DNA from: Rosa chinensis
Lineage: Eukaryota > Streptophyta > Magnoliopsida > Rosales > Rosaceae
DNA: 64,000 nucleotides
Reading direction: 5' to 3'
NCBI RefSeq assembly: GCF_002994745.2
Contig: NW_020126821.1
Coordinates: forward strand, 186,001 to 250,000
Below the pieces are notes generated by a model. The model made no database searches, was not told the DNA's origin, and saw only the letters and a list, made by a program, of their open reading frames with translations. A program made the translations under genes and the position numbers. Positions 22,773-35,200 of this stretch are shown here, piece by piece. Position 1 is the stretch's first letter, and each line of letters begins with the position of its first letter.

Positions 22773-25095
22773 TGATAGGAGCATTTTAATGCGACGTTTT
22801 AACTGCATTTCCCTACACTTTTCTGCGCCATTTCCTTGAAAAATCCCTGTTTGGGAAAGTTTCCATTCTTTGATTGGGAAAGTTCCTTATTGTAGAAAGT
22901 TTCCATTTTTGTTCATTCATTTCTCATTTCTCATTTCTGGAAAGTTTCTATTTTTCATTTTTAGTAAGTTTCTATTTTCATTTTTTAGAAAGTTTCTATT
23001 TTAAGTATAGTTTCTATTTTCAGGACCTCCGAGCTAGAAAGTGGAAATGAACGCACGAATGGAAAGAGGAGCTTGCGAACATCAAGACGAACGAACATGA
23101 GAGAAAATGGCCCACACATTTGAGCAGAAATGAAGAAACAAGCTTTCCTAGTCCAACCAGGAAATCCTACAAAATGGAGGAAGGCTTCCCTAGCAAGTTT
23201 CCAACGCAACCATGAAAAAGAAATGGAAAAATATTGTGTTTTGCGTTGGAAAATGAGAAGGCTTGAAGATGAAGCAACGAGGCCCAAGAACTCTTTGGAT
23301 TTTCGGCAAATTGGATAAAGGCCCATCAAAGCCCATGACATTAGGGTTTGTGACGAAAACCCAAACCCTTAAGGTTGTTGTTGCCGTGAATTTGCAAGAG
23401 AGAAACAAGGAGGTGGCGTCCAAGAAAATCAGAAATTAAAAGGAGATTTTCTAGGGTTATTTTTATGGAAATAAATCAAGAGATAAAACCCTAGAAGACC
23501 TAGCCGTCCAAGCCAAGAGGAAAACAAGGGGATGCCGTGCAAACCCTAGGGAATTCGGCAAAAGATAAGGAAGAGAAAACTAGGGTTTTGCCGTGAGGAA
23601 AAATCAGAAAAAATAAAGAGATTTCGTGGAGATTTCTTAGGGAGCTTTTAAAGGAAAGAGAATATGTGTTGAACACAAAAGCTCTCAAAGGAGTCTAGGT
23701 TCGTCCCCCTTTATTCTCTAAGTATATTGTTGCCGAAATTGGTGAAGGAAATCAGAAAATATCTATATATATTTCGGCAAGATTATTTAGGGAATTTATA
23801 TTGGAATTTTGTGATTGGTTGCACCACCTCATAGGGCTTATGTGGCACGAAATCATTGGAGAAAATTATGTGGAGGAAGCAAGAGATTGCCGTGAGCTTT
23901 GCTAGGGTTGTGGACGGATTGAAGACCTAGAAGCCGTCCCCTATATATTCCTCTCTTCTCTCAACGTCAAGAGTTCCGAAATTCCACACTTTTGCGTTTA
24001 TACTTTGAGAAAAAATCAGAAACTCTCTCTAGCCTAGCCGTGTTCATCTCCATCCTCTAGGGCAACCACGAAGTGCAAGCAAGGCCAAGGAAGAAGAAGA
24101 CAAGCCGTGCACACCATCCACCCTCCACCTTGAAGATTGCTTTCGAAATTCAAGAGACCACATCATCACTTCATTCATCTCATCTTCATCACGGTGTAAT
24201 CCGATTCTCCTTGTACCTTTGCTTTGTATTTTCGTTGGTTTTGCCTTAGTTGACACATATGTATGAACAAGTATTGTTTTCTGAAATTTTATGATGAATT
24301 GTTAATTTTCAGATTCATATATTGCGATTTATGGTTGCTTTTGTGTGAGTGTTTGATTAAATTTGCATGATAGAAATCTTTTGTATGATTATCTTGAATG
24401 GTTCGAAACATTTAGGGTTTTTATGTGAATGTTGCTACGAATTTGAGAACATGAATCAACTTTTTGGTTTTGTGTTCTTGAATCGATAAGTAGTAAAGGT
24501 TTGTACAAAAACCGAATTTAATCAAAGAAGATTGCAATTAGGTGGACTTTTTCATACTAAGTTGCACATTTAAGTTGATAGCCTTTCTAGGTGTGTATTG
24601 CGTTAAACATGATATGATTGACTAGCTTTCTAGGGCTTGATTGCATGTTTGATAGAATTAATCTAGGTGCTTTCACTTAGGTTAATTAGCATTGAAAGTA
24701 AAATATGGGAAATTGTTTGCTTTTGAACGTTTCACATGATCAACTCCTCTTGCATGACTATGATGAACAATGATGAACTTGAATTAATTTTAATCATGAG
24801 TTTCGACTTTGATCTTTGTTCTTGCATTCCATTTGTATTTTTATGTTTTTGCATTTTAATTATTTAGGTAACTTAGATTTTATTTTCGGAAATTAAAACC
24901 AAAAACCAAAAACTCCCCCCTTTTCGTAAATATGTCTATATTTTGTAAATATTATACTTTGTTTTAATTTTAATTGTTTAATTGTTTGACAATGACAGGT
25001 GTACCCTCAATCCCCGGAATAGAACGATCCCTATTTACTTTATACTACTAATGACATTTCAGGGTTAAATTGGTCGCTCGACAAAAGCGACATCA
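22773..25095 (+). repeat. Element B 3' LTR
   Basis: 2323 bp, TGATAGGAGC...GCGACATCA, close to identical with 4189-6513. TATA box at 23942-23949. Its last six bases are ACATCA while the 5' LTR ends ACACCA. Confidence 0.95.
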
Positions 25096-25100
25096 ATTAG
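25096..25100. repeat. TSD of element B, right copy (ATTAG)
   Basis: Perfect repeat of 4184-4188. Confidence 0.97.
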
Positions 25101-25216
25101 GAATGATGCTTTCGAAAGTGCCAAGATCTACAAGGAAAAGACTAAGGCATTCCATGATAAGATGATTCGTAGGAAGACTTTTGTTGTGGGACAGAAAGTT
25201 CTTTTATTCCATTCTC
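25101..25216 (+). pseudogene. Element A integrase, middle fragment between two insertions
   Basis: Encodes the stretch corresponding to B 20467-20580 ([10 protein letters not shown]... through [11 protein letters not shown]), reading on from 4188. It is only 116 bp because M inserted at 25217. Two family members therefore landed about 120 bp apart in the same gene. Confidence 0.9.
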
Positions 25217-27542
25217 TGATGTCGCTTTGGGAGCGACCAATTTAACCCTGAAATGTCATTAGTAGTATAAAGTAAATAGGGATCGTTCTATTCCGGGGAT
25301 TAAGGGTACACCTGTCATTTTCAAACAATTAAACAATTAAAATTAAAACAAAGTATAATATTCACAAAGGTATTCACAATTATACACACTATTTACGAAA
25401 TTAAGGGGGGATTTTGTTTTTGGTTTTCTTTTGCTGAAAATAAATACTAAGTTAACTAAATAATTAAAATGCAAAAACATAGAAATACAAATGGAATGCA
25501 AGAACAAAGATCAAAGTCGAAACTCATGATAAAAATTGATTCAAGTTCATCATTGTTCATCATAGTCATGCAAGAGGAGTTGATCATGTGAAACGTTTAA
25601 AAGCAAACAATTTCCCATATTTTACTTTCAATGCTAATCAACCTAAGCGAAAGCACCTAGATTAATTCTATCAAACATGCAATCAAACCCTAGAAAGCTA
25701 GTCAATCATGTCATGTTTAACGCATTAAGCACCTAGAAAGGCTATCAACTCAAATGTGCAACTTAGTATGAAAAAGTCCACCTAATTGCAATCTTCTTTG
25801 ATTAAATTCGGTTTTTGTACAAAACCTTCACTACTTGTCGATTCAAGAACACAAAACCAAAAAGTTGATCCATGTTCTCAAATTCGTAGCAACATTCACA
25901 TAAAAACCCTAAATGTTTCGAACCATTCAAGATTATCATACAAAAGATTTCTATCATGCAAATTTAATCAAACACTCACACAAAAGCAACCATAAATCGC
26001 AATATATGAATCTGAAAATTAACAATTAACCATAAAATTTCAGAAAACAACACTTGTTCATACATATGTGTCAACTAAGGCAAAACCAACGAAAATACAA
26101 AGCAAAGGTTACAAGGAGAATCGGATTACACCGTGATGAGGATGAGATGAATGAAGTGATGAATGGTCTCTTGAATTTCGAAAGCAATCTTCAAGGTGGA
26201 GGATGGATGGTGTTCACGGCTTGTCTTCTTCTTCCTTGGCCTTGCTTGCACTCCGTGGTTGCCCTAGAGGATGGAGAGGAGCACGGCTAGCTAGAGAGAG
26301 TTTTTCTGATTTTTTTTCAAAGTGTAAACGCAAAAGTGGGAACTCCTTGACGTTGAGAAGAATGGAGAATATATATGAGCACGGCCTCCTTGGTCTTCAA
26401 GCCGTCCTCTTTTCTGAATTTCTCACGGAATTAATGTAGTCATTCCACATACTTTCCTCCAATGCAAGCTTGCCACATAAGCCCTATGAGGTGGTGCAAC
26501 CAATCACAAAATTCCAATATTAATTCCCTAAATAATCTTGCCGAAATTCCCATGATATAATTCTGATTTTTGTAGTTCAATTCGGCCAAACTTCCTTTAG
26601 GGAATTAAGGAATGTATCTAGACTTCTTTTGAGCTTTTCTTGGTCTCCACCTTTTTCTCTTCCTTTTATTTCTCCCTTGAATATCTCCTTGCCGAATTCT
26701 CTAGGGTTTTCTTTTAATTCACACGGCAACTTCCTTCTTTTCCTCTTGGCTTGGACGGCAAAAGATATTCTAGGGTTTATCTCTTGATGAATTTCCATAA
26801 AAATAGCCCTAGAAAATCTCCCTAGAAAATCTCCTTTTAATTTCTGATTTTTGGGCGCCACTTCCTTGTTTCTCTCTTCATCTTGGACGGCAAAACTCCC
26901 CTAGGGTTTATTCATTCGTCATAAACCCTAAATGTATGGGCTTCATGGGCCTTTGATCCAATTTGCCGAAAATCCAATGAGTCTTGAGAGTTCTTGGGCC
27001 TTGTTGCTTCAACTTCAAGCCTTGTCACATTCCAACGTCACAATACTTTATTTTTCCATTCCTTTTTCATAGTAACGTTGGAAACTTCATAGGTGGGCTT
27101 TCCTCCTTTCCGCAGGGTTTCCTGGTTGGACCAGGAAAACTTCTTTTCTTCATTTCTGCTCATTTCTGTGGCTCATTGTTTCTCATCTTTGCTCCCCTTG
27201 ACTTTCGCAAGCTCCTCTTTCCATTTGTGAGTTCATTTCCACTTTTTAGCTCGGAGGTCCTGAAAATAGAAACTAATAAGAAAATAGAAACTTTCCTAAA
27301 ATGAAAAATGGCAACTTTCCTAAACTGAAAATGGAAAACTTTCTAAAAATGAAAAATAGAAACTACCGAAAATGGAAACTTACTAAAAATGATAAATAGA
27401 AACTACAAAAATAGAAACTTTCTACAAATAGGAACTTTCCCAATCAAAGAATGAAACTTTCCTAAACAGGGTTTTAATAAGGAAATAACGCAAGAAATGC
27501 AGGGAAAAGCAAGTAAAACGTCGCATTAAAATGCTCCTATCA
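25217..27542 (-). mobile_element. Solo LTR M (Athila family), 2326 bp
   Basis: Ends TGATGTCGC and CCTATCA, with TSD TTCTC at 25212-25216 and 27543-27547. No internal sequence is left, so it formed by recombination between its own two LTRs. Its U3 subtype (ending in GCAAGTAAAACGTCGC before the terminus) is shared with H and K. Its U5 end resembles J. It contains the AAAGTTTC array at about 27260-27460. Confidence 0.96.
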
Positions 27543-27547
27543 TTCTC

Positions 27548-27753
27548 GCCTTAAACTCTTTCCAGGTAAACTTCGATCTCGTTGGATTGGACCTTTTGTT
27601 ATTACTCATGTGTTTCCTCATGGAGCTGTGCAGATAAAGAGTGAACAAACAGGTAACGAGTTCAAAGTGAATGGCCATCGCCTCAAGCCATACTATGAGA
27701 CGTTTGTGGAGCATGAAGTGGAGGATGTACCCCTCCAAAACGCTCCACAATAG
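27548..27753 (+). pseudogene. Element A integrase C-terminus
   Basis: Last part of the polyprotein ([23 protein letters not shown]), ending at TAG 27751-27753, a few codons earlier than in B. It follows the right TSD copy of M and continues the frame of 25101-25216. Confidence 0.9.
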
Positions 27754-29962
27754 GAGGATTAAATGGAGGTACAAGTCTAGGCTGAAAGACTATAAACATT
27801 AAGCGCTGCTTGGGAGGCAACCCAATTCAGAAGTAGCTGTGAAGGAGTCTACACACGCAGATTTGATCTCTCCTTCCCTATTTCTCTTACTTTTCACGTT
27901 TTCTTTTGTACTTAGTCTCTCTTTTCGTAAATCTCTATCCTATATGCTTAAGTGTTTCATTGCATGCTTATGATTGATTACATTGAGGACAATGCAATAT
28001 TTAAGTGTGGGGGAAGGGATTTATACCTTTATCTTGAGTCATATATTGAAAAATACAAAAAAATCGAAAATAACAAAAAATTTCGTTGCTTTTATTGAGT
28101 CATTGAGTCATGTTTTGGGGTGAAATAATTTCTTCATCGTAGGCGCATCTATTAAGGTGTGATGTCTAGGTCTGGTTTGGATACGAGAAGTGCTAGCAAA
28201 GGGTCTCGTCCCCTGCTAAACAAGTGAGCTGAGCTCCGCCAAAATCGTTCCCTTCCTTACCTGGTCACATCCCAAAGGAGTTACGAAAGGAGAAAGGAAA
28301 TAACCCTAGTCCTAGTTAACGTTTGAGTCTTTTGTCATTTTGTTTTGAGTCTTAGGATGCCCTTTCAACTGTCTAGGATGATTCTATATTCTGAAATCAT
28401 GATTAAAAGAGGATCACAAAATTGAGATGACTTTAAAATGGTATTCTTTGGTTAATTGAGATATATGAAAAATATGTGCCTTGTAGTGGATATGATTTCG
28501 TGACTTTGTACAGAATATGAGCATGTTAAGATGAGTTTTGATTCATAAAAACCCATGTGAGATAATTGAGCCCATGTCCCTTTTTCTTGGAGTGATAATT
28601 GAAATATATTCTTATTTTCTTGGCGATGTTTTGATGATCTCATTATTCTTTCATTTGATTGACTACTTGCCATAGATTAAATTGATGGACTAGAGAATGC
28701 TAGAATTCACTCTTGTGCTTGTTGAGACGTTTTATCAATACATGGCCCTGATTCTGGAAAGGATAGAGGCAACCTAGGAACTACCACCATTGCCATATAA
28801 ACCTGTGTCCCTAATTGTGCCCGTCGTGGGACTCCCTAGATAAACCTTTTGAGCCTACGTTAAGCCTTTTCTTTCATCACCCTTAAAATTTAACCTAAAC
28901 CTTAGTATAGCTATAACCCTACCCTTTGTTCTAAGAACTTAGTGGAGCTAAACTGAGACTTTACTTGAAGATTTTTGGCGTCAACAATGAAGAATAAGAA
29001 GAGGTGAAAACTCAAGTGTGGGGGTAGACTTGTCCATAAGAGAAAAATGTATGAAAAAGCCGAGAAAAAGAAAGTGAAAAAGAAAAAGTGTACGGCTAGA
29101 AAACAAAAAGAAAGAAAAAGATGAAATATCTATGGATTTTAGTCCCCCATACTTGGTGAGTTTGGAGTTTACTTTGATTTGAAGGCCCATTACAGAAAAT
29201 TTGGCCTTTGTCCAACTCATTAGTACCAAAGGAAGTTTAGAGTGAAGTTTGGGCCAACATGAAGACATTAGGCCCCTTTATAACGCCCCCATGGGATAGT
29301 GACGTTTTTGCATACTTGGTGGATTTCTAGAAGTCTCTCTACATTTGCAGGAGCTCTGCTAGGTTTTTAGAACACTTTGTCAAATTCTTACCCTTCGTTT
29401 CTTTAAAACCTTGAGCTATGGCCCCATTACAACCTTTGATAAGACCTTCTTGATCCTTAAGATGGGACAGTCCTTGATGTGGAGATGAGTTACAAGAGTT
29501 GAACCTATGGCTTGGGTCCATCTGTGCAAGTAATTGATATCTTTCATGAGATCTTTAAAAGAAATTATACATGTGCTTTCGTTTCTTGCATTATGTGAAA
29601 CACTTGCTATCTTTCACATATACTTGAGTGTATAAGCTTTTAAGCATTGCCATGATCTGAGAGAAGAAAGAGTGGATATACCTTGTGAGGATTTGAATCA
29701 TACTTGTTTGAAACATGCTTAACAGAAACCATCACCATTGTTCCAACCAAGTCCTACTTGTGTATATGTGAATTATGTGTTTTAATAACTCTCGAATGCC
29801 TAACATTTATCTTGGTGAAGTGCTAATCTTGGTGTTATGAAAGTAAGAGATTGCTGAGACAAAAAGTTAAAGGGCAATAGAGTCTGTTATGTGTCGAGTC
29901 TTTAATTTGTTGAGTCGTAGTCGTGTCTGTGTTGTGATTTTGCTAAGGGACTAGCAAAAGCT
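27754..29962 (+). other. Element A 3' noncoding region
   Basis: Homologous to B 20798-22757 but longer by about 235 bp at 28101-28335. Internal AAGTGTGGGGG motifs lie at 28003-28013 and about 29014. No supported gene. Confidence 0.85.
28157..28325 (+). other. Leader-like module inside A's 3' region
   Basis: An insertion absent from B. It holds blocks in the same order as the 5' leader module: GATGTCTAGG, AGAAGTGCT, GCCAAAAT, TTACCTGG, CCCAAAGGA. Similarity is patchy, and recognition rests on block order and spacing. Confidence 0.55.
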
Positions 29963-29977
29963 AAGTGTGGGGGAATT
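29963..29977 (+). other. Polypurine tract of A
   Basis: AAGTGTGGGGGAATT, abutting the LTR start at 29978. Confidence 0.9.
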
Positions 29978-32103
29978 TGATAGGAGTATTTTAATGCGAC
30001 GTTTTAACTGCATTTCCCTACATTTTTCTGCGCCATTTCCTTGAAAAATCCCTATTTGGGAAAGTTTCCATTCTTTGATTGGGAAAGTTCCTTATTGTAG
30101 AAAGTTTCCATTTTTGTAGTTTTCATTTCTCATTTCTCATTTCTCATTTCTCATTTCTCATTTTGGAAAGTTTCTATTTTTCACTTTTAGTAAGTTTCTA
30201 TTTTTCATTTTTTAGAAACTTTCCATTTCTCAATTTTAGAAAGTTTCTATTTTCAAATTAGGTAAGTTTCCATTTTCATACTAGTTTCTATTTTCAGGAC
30301 CTCCGAGCTAAAAAGTGGAAATGAACGCACGAATGGAAAGAGGAGCTTGCGAACGTTAAGGCGAACAAATATGAGAGAAAAGGGCCATAGAAATGAGCAG
30401 AAATGAAGAAACAAGCTTCCTAATCCAACTAGGAAACCCTGCGAAATGGAGGAAGGCTTCCCCAGCAAGTTTCCAACGCAACCATGAAAAGAAATGGAAA
30501 AATAATGTGTTTTGCGTTAGAAGATGAGAAGGCTTGAAGAAGAAGCAACGAGGCCAAGAACTCTATGGATTTTCGGCAAAATGGATAAAGGCCCATCAAA
30601 GCCCATGACATTAGGGTTGTGACGCAAAACCCTAACCCTAGGGATGTGTTGCCGTGAAAACCAAAGGAGGAGCAAAAGTGGCGTGAAAATCAAAGGGAAA
30701 ATAAAAGATTATGCAAGAGATTTCTAGGGTGAAGTTTATGGAAAGAAATCAAGAAAAGCACCAAATGGCGTCTAGATTCATTCCTAGAAACCTAAGTATA
30801 TTTTGCCGAAAATACAAGAAGAAAATCAGAAAATATTCAAGGAATTTCGGCAAGAATATATTAGGGTATCTTCTTGGAGTTTTATGATTGGTTGGATGAC
30901 ACACTAGGGCTTACTTGGCAAATTCTCATTGGTGGAAGGCATGTGGAATTAATAATTAATTCCTTGGAAAATAAATCAGAAATCACGGCTTGGAGGCCAA
31001 GCATTGCCGTTCCCTATATAAGAAGCACCCTAGACGTCTCAAAGGATCACTTCACAATTCAGAAAATTCTCTCTACGCGCGGAAGCTCTCTCCATTCTCT
31101 AGTTCAACTTTAGGCGTTTCAAGCAAGGAAGGAAGAAGCAAGCTTAGGCCGTGAGCATCATCATCCATCCACCTTGAAGCCGTGCACTTTGAAGCTTGCT
31201 TTCAAGCTTCATTCGTTCATTGTTCAGTTATTCATCCATCTCTCCATCACGGTGTAATTCAACCTTCTTTCTTGTAATCACTTTTGATTCTCCTTGTTTG
31301 GTTCGTTGGATGTTGTTCTAGTTAACATTGATGTTTGAACAAGGTTTATATTCTGAAAATTTATGATTGACTAAGGATTTCGATTTCTATGTTGTGATTC
31401 TAAAGTTGCTTATGTTGATTGTTCGATTGAATTTGCTTTATAGATATCTCTTGTATGTTAATCTTAATTGGTTCGAAACTCTTAGGGTTTATGTATGAGT
31501 GGTGCTAGATTAAGAACATGAAATCAACTTTTTGTTTGTGTAACTTGAATAGAAAGTAGTAAAGGTTTGGACAAAAATCGAATTCAATGAAGAGGATTGC
31601 AATTAGTGAACTTATTCATACTAAGTGTCACTTGAGTTGATAGCCTTCTTGATGCTTCTTGCGTTGAATATGTATGATTGACTAGCTTTCTAGGGCTTGA
31701 TTACATGTTTGATAGGATTAGTCTTTGTGCTTTCACTTAGATTAATTAGCGTGAAAGTAAAATATGGGAAATCGTTTGCTTTCTAATGTTTCACATGATC
31801 AACTCCTTTCACATGACTTGGAAGAACAATATAAACTTGATTCGAATTCAATCATGAACTGGTTTTAATCTTGTTTCTTACATGTCATTCTCTGTATTTG
31901 GTTTTGTTTATACTTAGTTTAATTCTTGTTTTTAATTTTCGAAAACCAAACCCCTAAACCCCTTTGAATTCGTAATAATATGTATATGTGTGAATATTAT
32001 ACTTTGTTTTATTTTAATTGTTTAAATTGTCTTACATTGACAGGTGTACCTCAATCCCCGGAATAGAATGATCCCTACTTGCTTATACTACTAATGATAT
32101 TTC
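29978..32103 (+). repeat. Element A 3' LTR, last bases missing
   Basis: Starts TGATAGGAGTATTTT and follows the family LTR to TACTACTAATGATATTTC. There the expected ending (AGGGTTAAATTGGTCGC and the CA end) is replaced by a foreign junction. The U3 array lies at 30058-30290, and a TATA-like CCCTATATAAG lies near 31011-31021. Confidence 0.9.
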
Positions 32104-32110
32104 CGGGGAT
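32104..32110. other. Junction of A and D with 7-base filler
   Basis: CGGGGAT fits neither A's LTR nor D's leader at this point. It looks like filler from end joining, or a scrap of the TTCCGGGGAT motif in nearby LTRs. Confidence 0.6.
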
Positions 32111-32283
32111 CGTATTCAATATATAAATAACAACCTAAGTAATTAATTAACTAATTAACTAACAAATTATGAACAATTAACAAGTAAAATTATTATTTTT
32201 TTTTTTCGAACACAACATATAAACAAAACAAATATTCAATATTTAACAAGTGATTTTTCAATCCCCGGCAACGGCGCCAAAAT
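32111..32283 (-). repeat. Second leader and primer-site fragment beyond D's 3' LTR
   Basis: Nearly identical to 39166-39341, including a full primer-binding site at 32262-32279. An internal region after the 3' LTR implies a former LTR-internal-LTR-internal tandem. Confidence 0.9.
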
Positions 32284-35200
32284 TGATACGCTCAAAGCAA
32301 GCGCGCAATTTAACCCTGAAATGTCATCGTTAGTATATAGTAAATAGGGATCGTTCTATCCGGGGATTGAGGGTACACCTGTCATCGTCAAACAATTAAA
32401 CAATTAAAATTAAAACAAAGTATAATATTTACAAAGATATTCACAAGTATAAACATTATTACGAAAAAGGGGGGAGATTTTGTTTTGGTTTTCGAAAATA
32501 AAACTAAGTAAACAAAGAATTAAAATGCAAAAACATAAATACAAAGATGGAATGAGAGACAAAGATCAAAATCAAAACATATGATTAAAATTGACTCAAA
32601 CCCTAATATTGTTCATCTAAGTCATGAGAAAGGAGTTGATCATGTGAAACATTCGAAAGCAAATGAATTCCCATTTTTTACTTTTCAATGCTAATTAACC
32701 TAAGCGAAAGCACCTAGATTAATTCTATCAAACATGCAATCAAACCCTAGAAAGCTAGTCAATCATGTCATGTTTAACGCATTACACATAGAGAAAGGCT
32801 ATCAACTCAAGTGTACAACTTAGTATGGAAAAGTCCACCTAATTGCAATCCTCGTTAATTAAAATTCGATCTTTGTCCAAAACCTTTACTACTTTGATTC
32901 AAGTTTACACAAAACGAAAAGTCGATTCCATGTTCTTAAACCTAGCACCAATTACATGCAAATCCTATATGTGTCGACCCAAATAAGATAAACATATAAA
33001 AGTTTTCTATAACGCAAATTTAATTAAACAAACCCACATAAGCAACTCTCGAAGAACAATAATATGAATCTGAAAATTCTCAATTAATCATAAAAATTCC
33101 AGAAATTAATATTTGTTCAAACACATATGTCAACTAGTTCATAACCAACGAAATTCAAAGCAAAGGTTACAAAGGAGAATCGGATTACACCGTTAGATGG
33201 AGATGGTGATGAACGATTGATGTGGTGGTCTCTTGAATCTCGAAAGCAAGCTTCAAGGTTGGAGATGGATGATGGATGCTCACGGCTATTGATGCACTAA
33301 AAGCAAGCGCATAATTTAACCCTAAAATGTCATCATTAGTAGTATAAGTAAATAGGGATCGTTCTATTCCGGGGATTGAGGGTACACCTGTCATTGTCAA
33401 ACAATTAAACAATTAAAATTAAAACAAAGTATAATATTTACAAAGATATGACAAAATATATACATATTTACGAAAAAGGGGGGATTTTGTTTTTGGTTTT
33501 TCGAAAATAAAACTAAGTTAACAAAACAATTAAAATGCAAAAACATAAAAACACAAATGGAATGAGAGAACAAAGATCAAAACTCGAAACATATGATTAA
33601 AATTGACTCAAACCCTAATATTGTTCATCTAAGTCATGAGAAAGGAGTTGATCATGTGAAACATTCGAAAGCAAATGAATTCCCATTTTTTACTTTTCAA
33701 TGCTAATTAACCTAAGCGAAAGCACCTAGATTAATCCTATCAAACATGCAATCAAACCCTAGAAAGCTAGTCAATCATGTCATGTTTAACGCATTACACA
33801 TAGAGAAAGGCTATCAACTCAAGTGTACAACTTAGTATGGAAAAGTCCACCTAATTGCAATCTCTTTAATTAAATTCGATCTTTGTACAAAACCTTTACT
33901 ACTTTGATTCAAGTTTACACAAAACGAAAAGTCGATTTCATGTTCTTAAACCTAGCACCAATTATATCAAAACCCTAAGTGTTTGCAACCACATAAGATT
34001 AAAATACAAAAGTTATCTATAACGCAAATTTAATTAAACAAACTCACATAAGCAACTCTCGAATCACAATAATATGAATCACAATTATATTCCAGAAATT
34101 AATATTTGTTCAAACACATATGTCAACTAGTTCATAACCAACGAAATTCAAAGCAAAGGTTACAAAGGAGAATCGGATTACACCGTGAGATGGAGATGGT
34201 GATGAACGATTGATGTGGTGGTCTCTTGAATCTCGAAAGCAAGCTTCAAGGTTGGAGATGGATGATGGATGCTCACGGCTATGCTTCTTCTCCCTTGGCC
34301 TTGCTTGAACTCGTGGAGATGACTAGAGGATGGAGAAACTCACGGCTATGCTAAGAAGATTTTCTGATTTTTTTCTAAAGTGTAAATTGTATGGGGGAGA
34401 GGAACCCTTGACGTTGAGAAAAGGGGAGAATATATAGGGGCACGGCTAGGGTTCTCCAAGCAATCAGAAATTTCCACATCACTTCAACCAATGTATGATG
34501 CCAAGTAAGCTTGTGATGTGGTCCAACCAATCATAGAATGCCAAGTAAGCCTTGTGATGTGTTCCAACCAATCATAATTCTCTAAAATACCTCCCTAATA
34601 TTTAATTGCCGAATTTCCTTGAAATTATTCTGATTTTCTTCATGAATTTCGGCCAACATTCCTTTAGGGAATTTAGGGATGAATCTAGACGCCTTTTTAG
34701 CTTTTCCTTGGTGCACACATATTTTCCTTCCATAAATATCTCCCTTGAATCTCTCTTGGCGTCATCTCCTTGATTATTTCTGATTTTCACATTGGCAATC
34801 ACACCAAATTATTCCTCCAACAATATTTCTTTCCATAAAAGTCTCCCAAGAAAATCTCTCCTTGAAATCTCAATCAATCATCTTCAATTCCCACGTTGTC
34901 ACCTTGTTTTTCCTTAAGTATTACACGGCAAATTTAATTCCCAAGGAAAATGTATTTTCCTTTTTTAAAAACTCTTCCTTGAATCCTCCTTGCCATGTCA
35001 TCTTCATGAAACTTGTCGTTCCATTTATGAAATCAATTCAGCTTATTTATTCCAAAAACCTGAAAATAGAAGCTTTCTAAAATAAGAAATGGAAACTTTC
35101 TTAAACTAAAATGGAAACTTTCTAAAAATGGAAAATAGAAACTACAAAACGGAAACTTTCTACAATTAGGAACTTTCCCAATCACAGAATGGAAACTTCC

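Larger units (their letters stand above)
4189..25095 (+). mobile_element. Element B: full-length autonomous-type Athila-like LTR retrotransposon, interrupted by element C
   Basis: Order on the + strand: 5' LTR 4189-6513, tRNA-Asp primer site 6519-6536, leader, gag-protease-pol (8236-20797 with C inside), about 2 kb noncoding, polypurine tract 22758-22772, 3' LTR 22773-25095. The TSD ATTAG flanks it. Without C it is about 14.0 kb. The LTRs (2325 and 2323 bp) differ by only a handful of short indels and base changes, so insertion is recent. Its only clear coding break besides C is a 1-nt deletion near 17816. J is a very close relative. Confidence 0.96.
1..32103 (+). mobile_element. Element A: old Athila-type Ty3/Gypsy element, 5' part outside the window, split by later insertions
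   Basis: The body of A occupies 1-4188, 25101-25216 and 27548-32103. The pieces join logically: integrase coding stops at 4188 against a TG LTR start, resumes after 25100, stops again at 25216 and resumes at 27548. Both gaps are bounded by perfect 5-bp duplications (ATTAG and TTCTC). The piece after 27548 carries the integrase C-terminus, a 2.2 kb noncoding region, a polypurine tract and a 3' LTR. That LTR loses its last bases at about 32103, where it meets an unrelated junction. A is the oldest host layer on the left side and cannot make an intact polyprotein. Confidence 0.93.
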
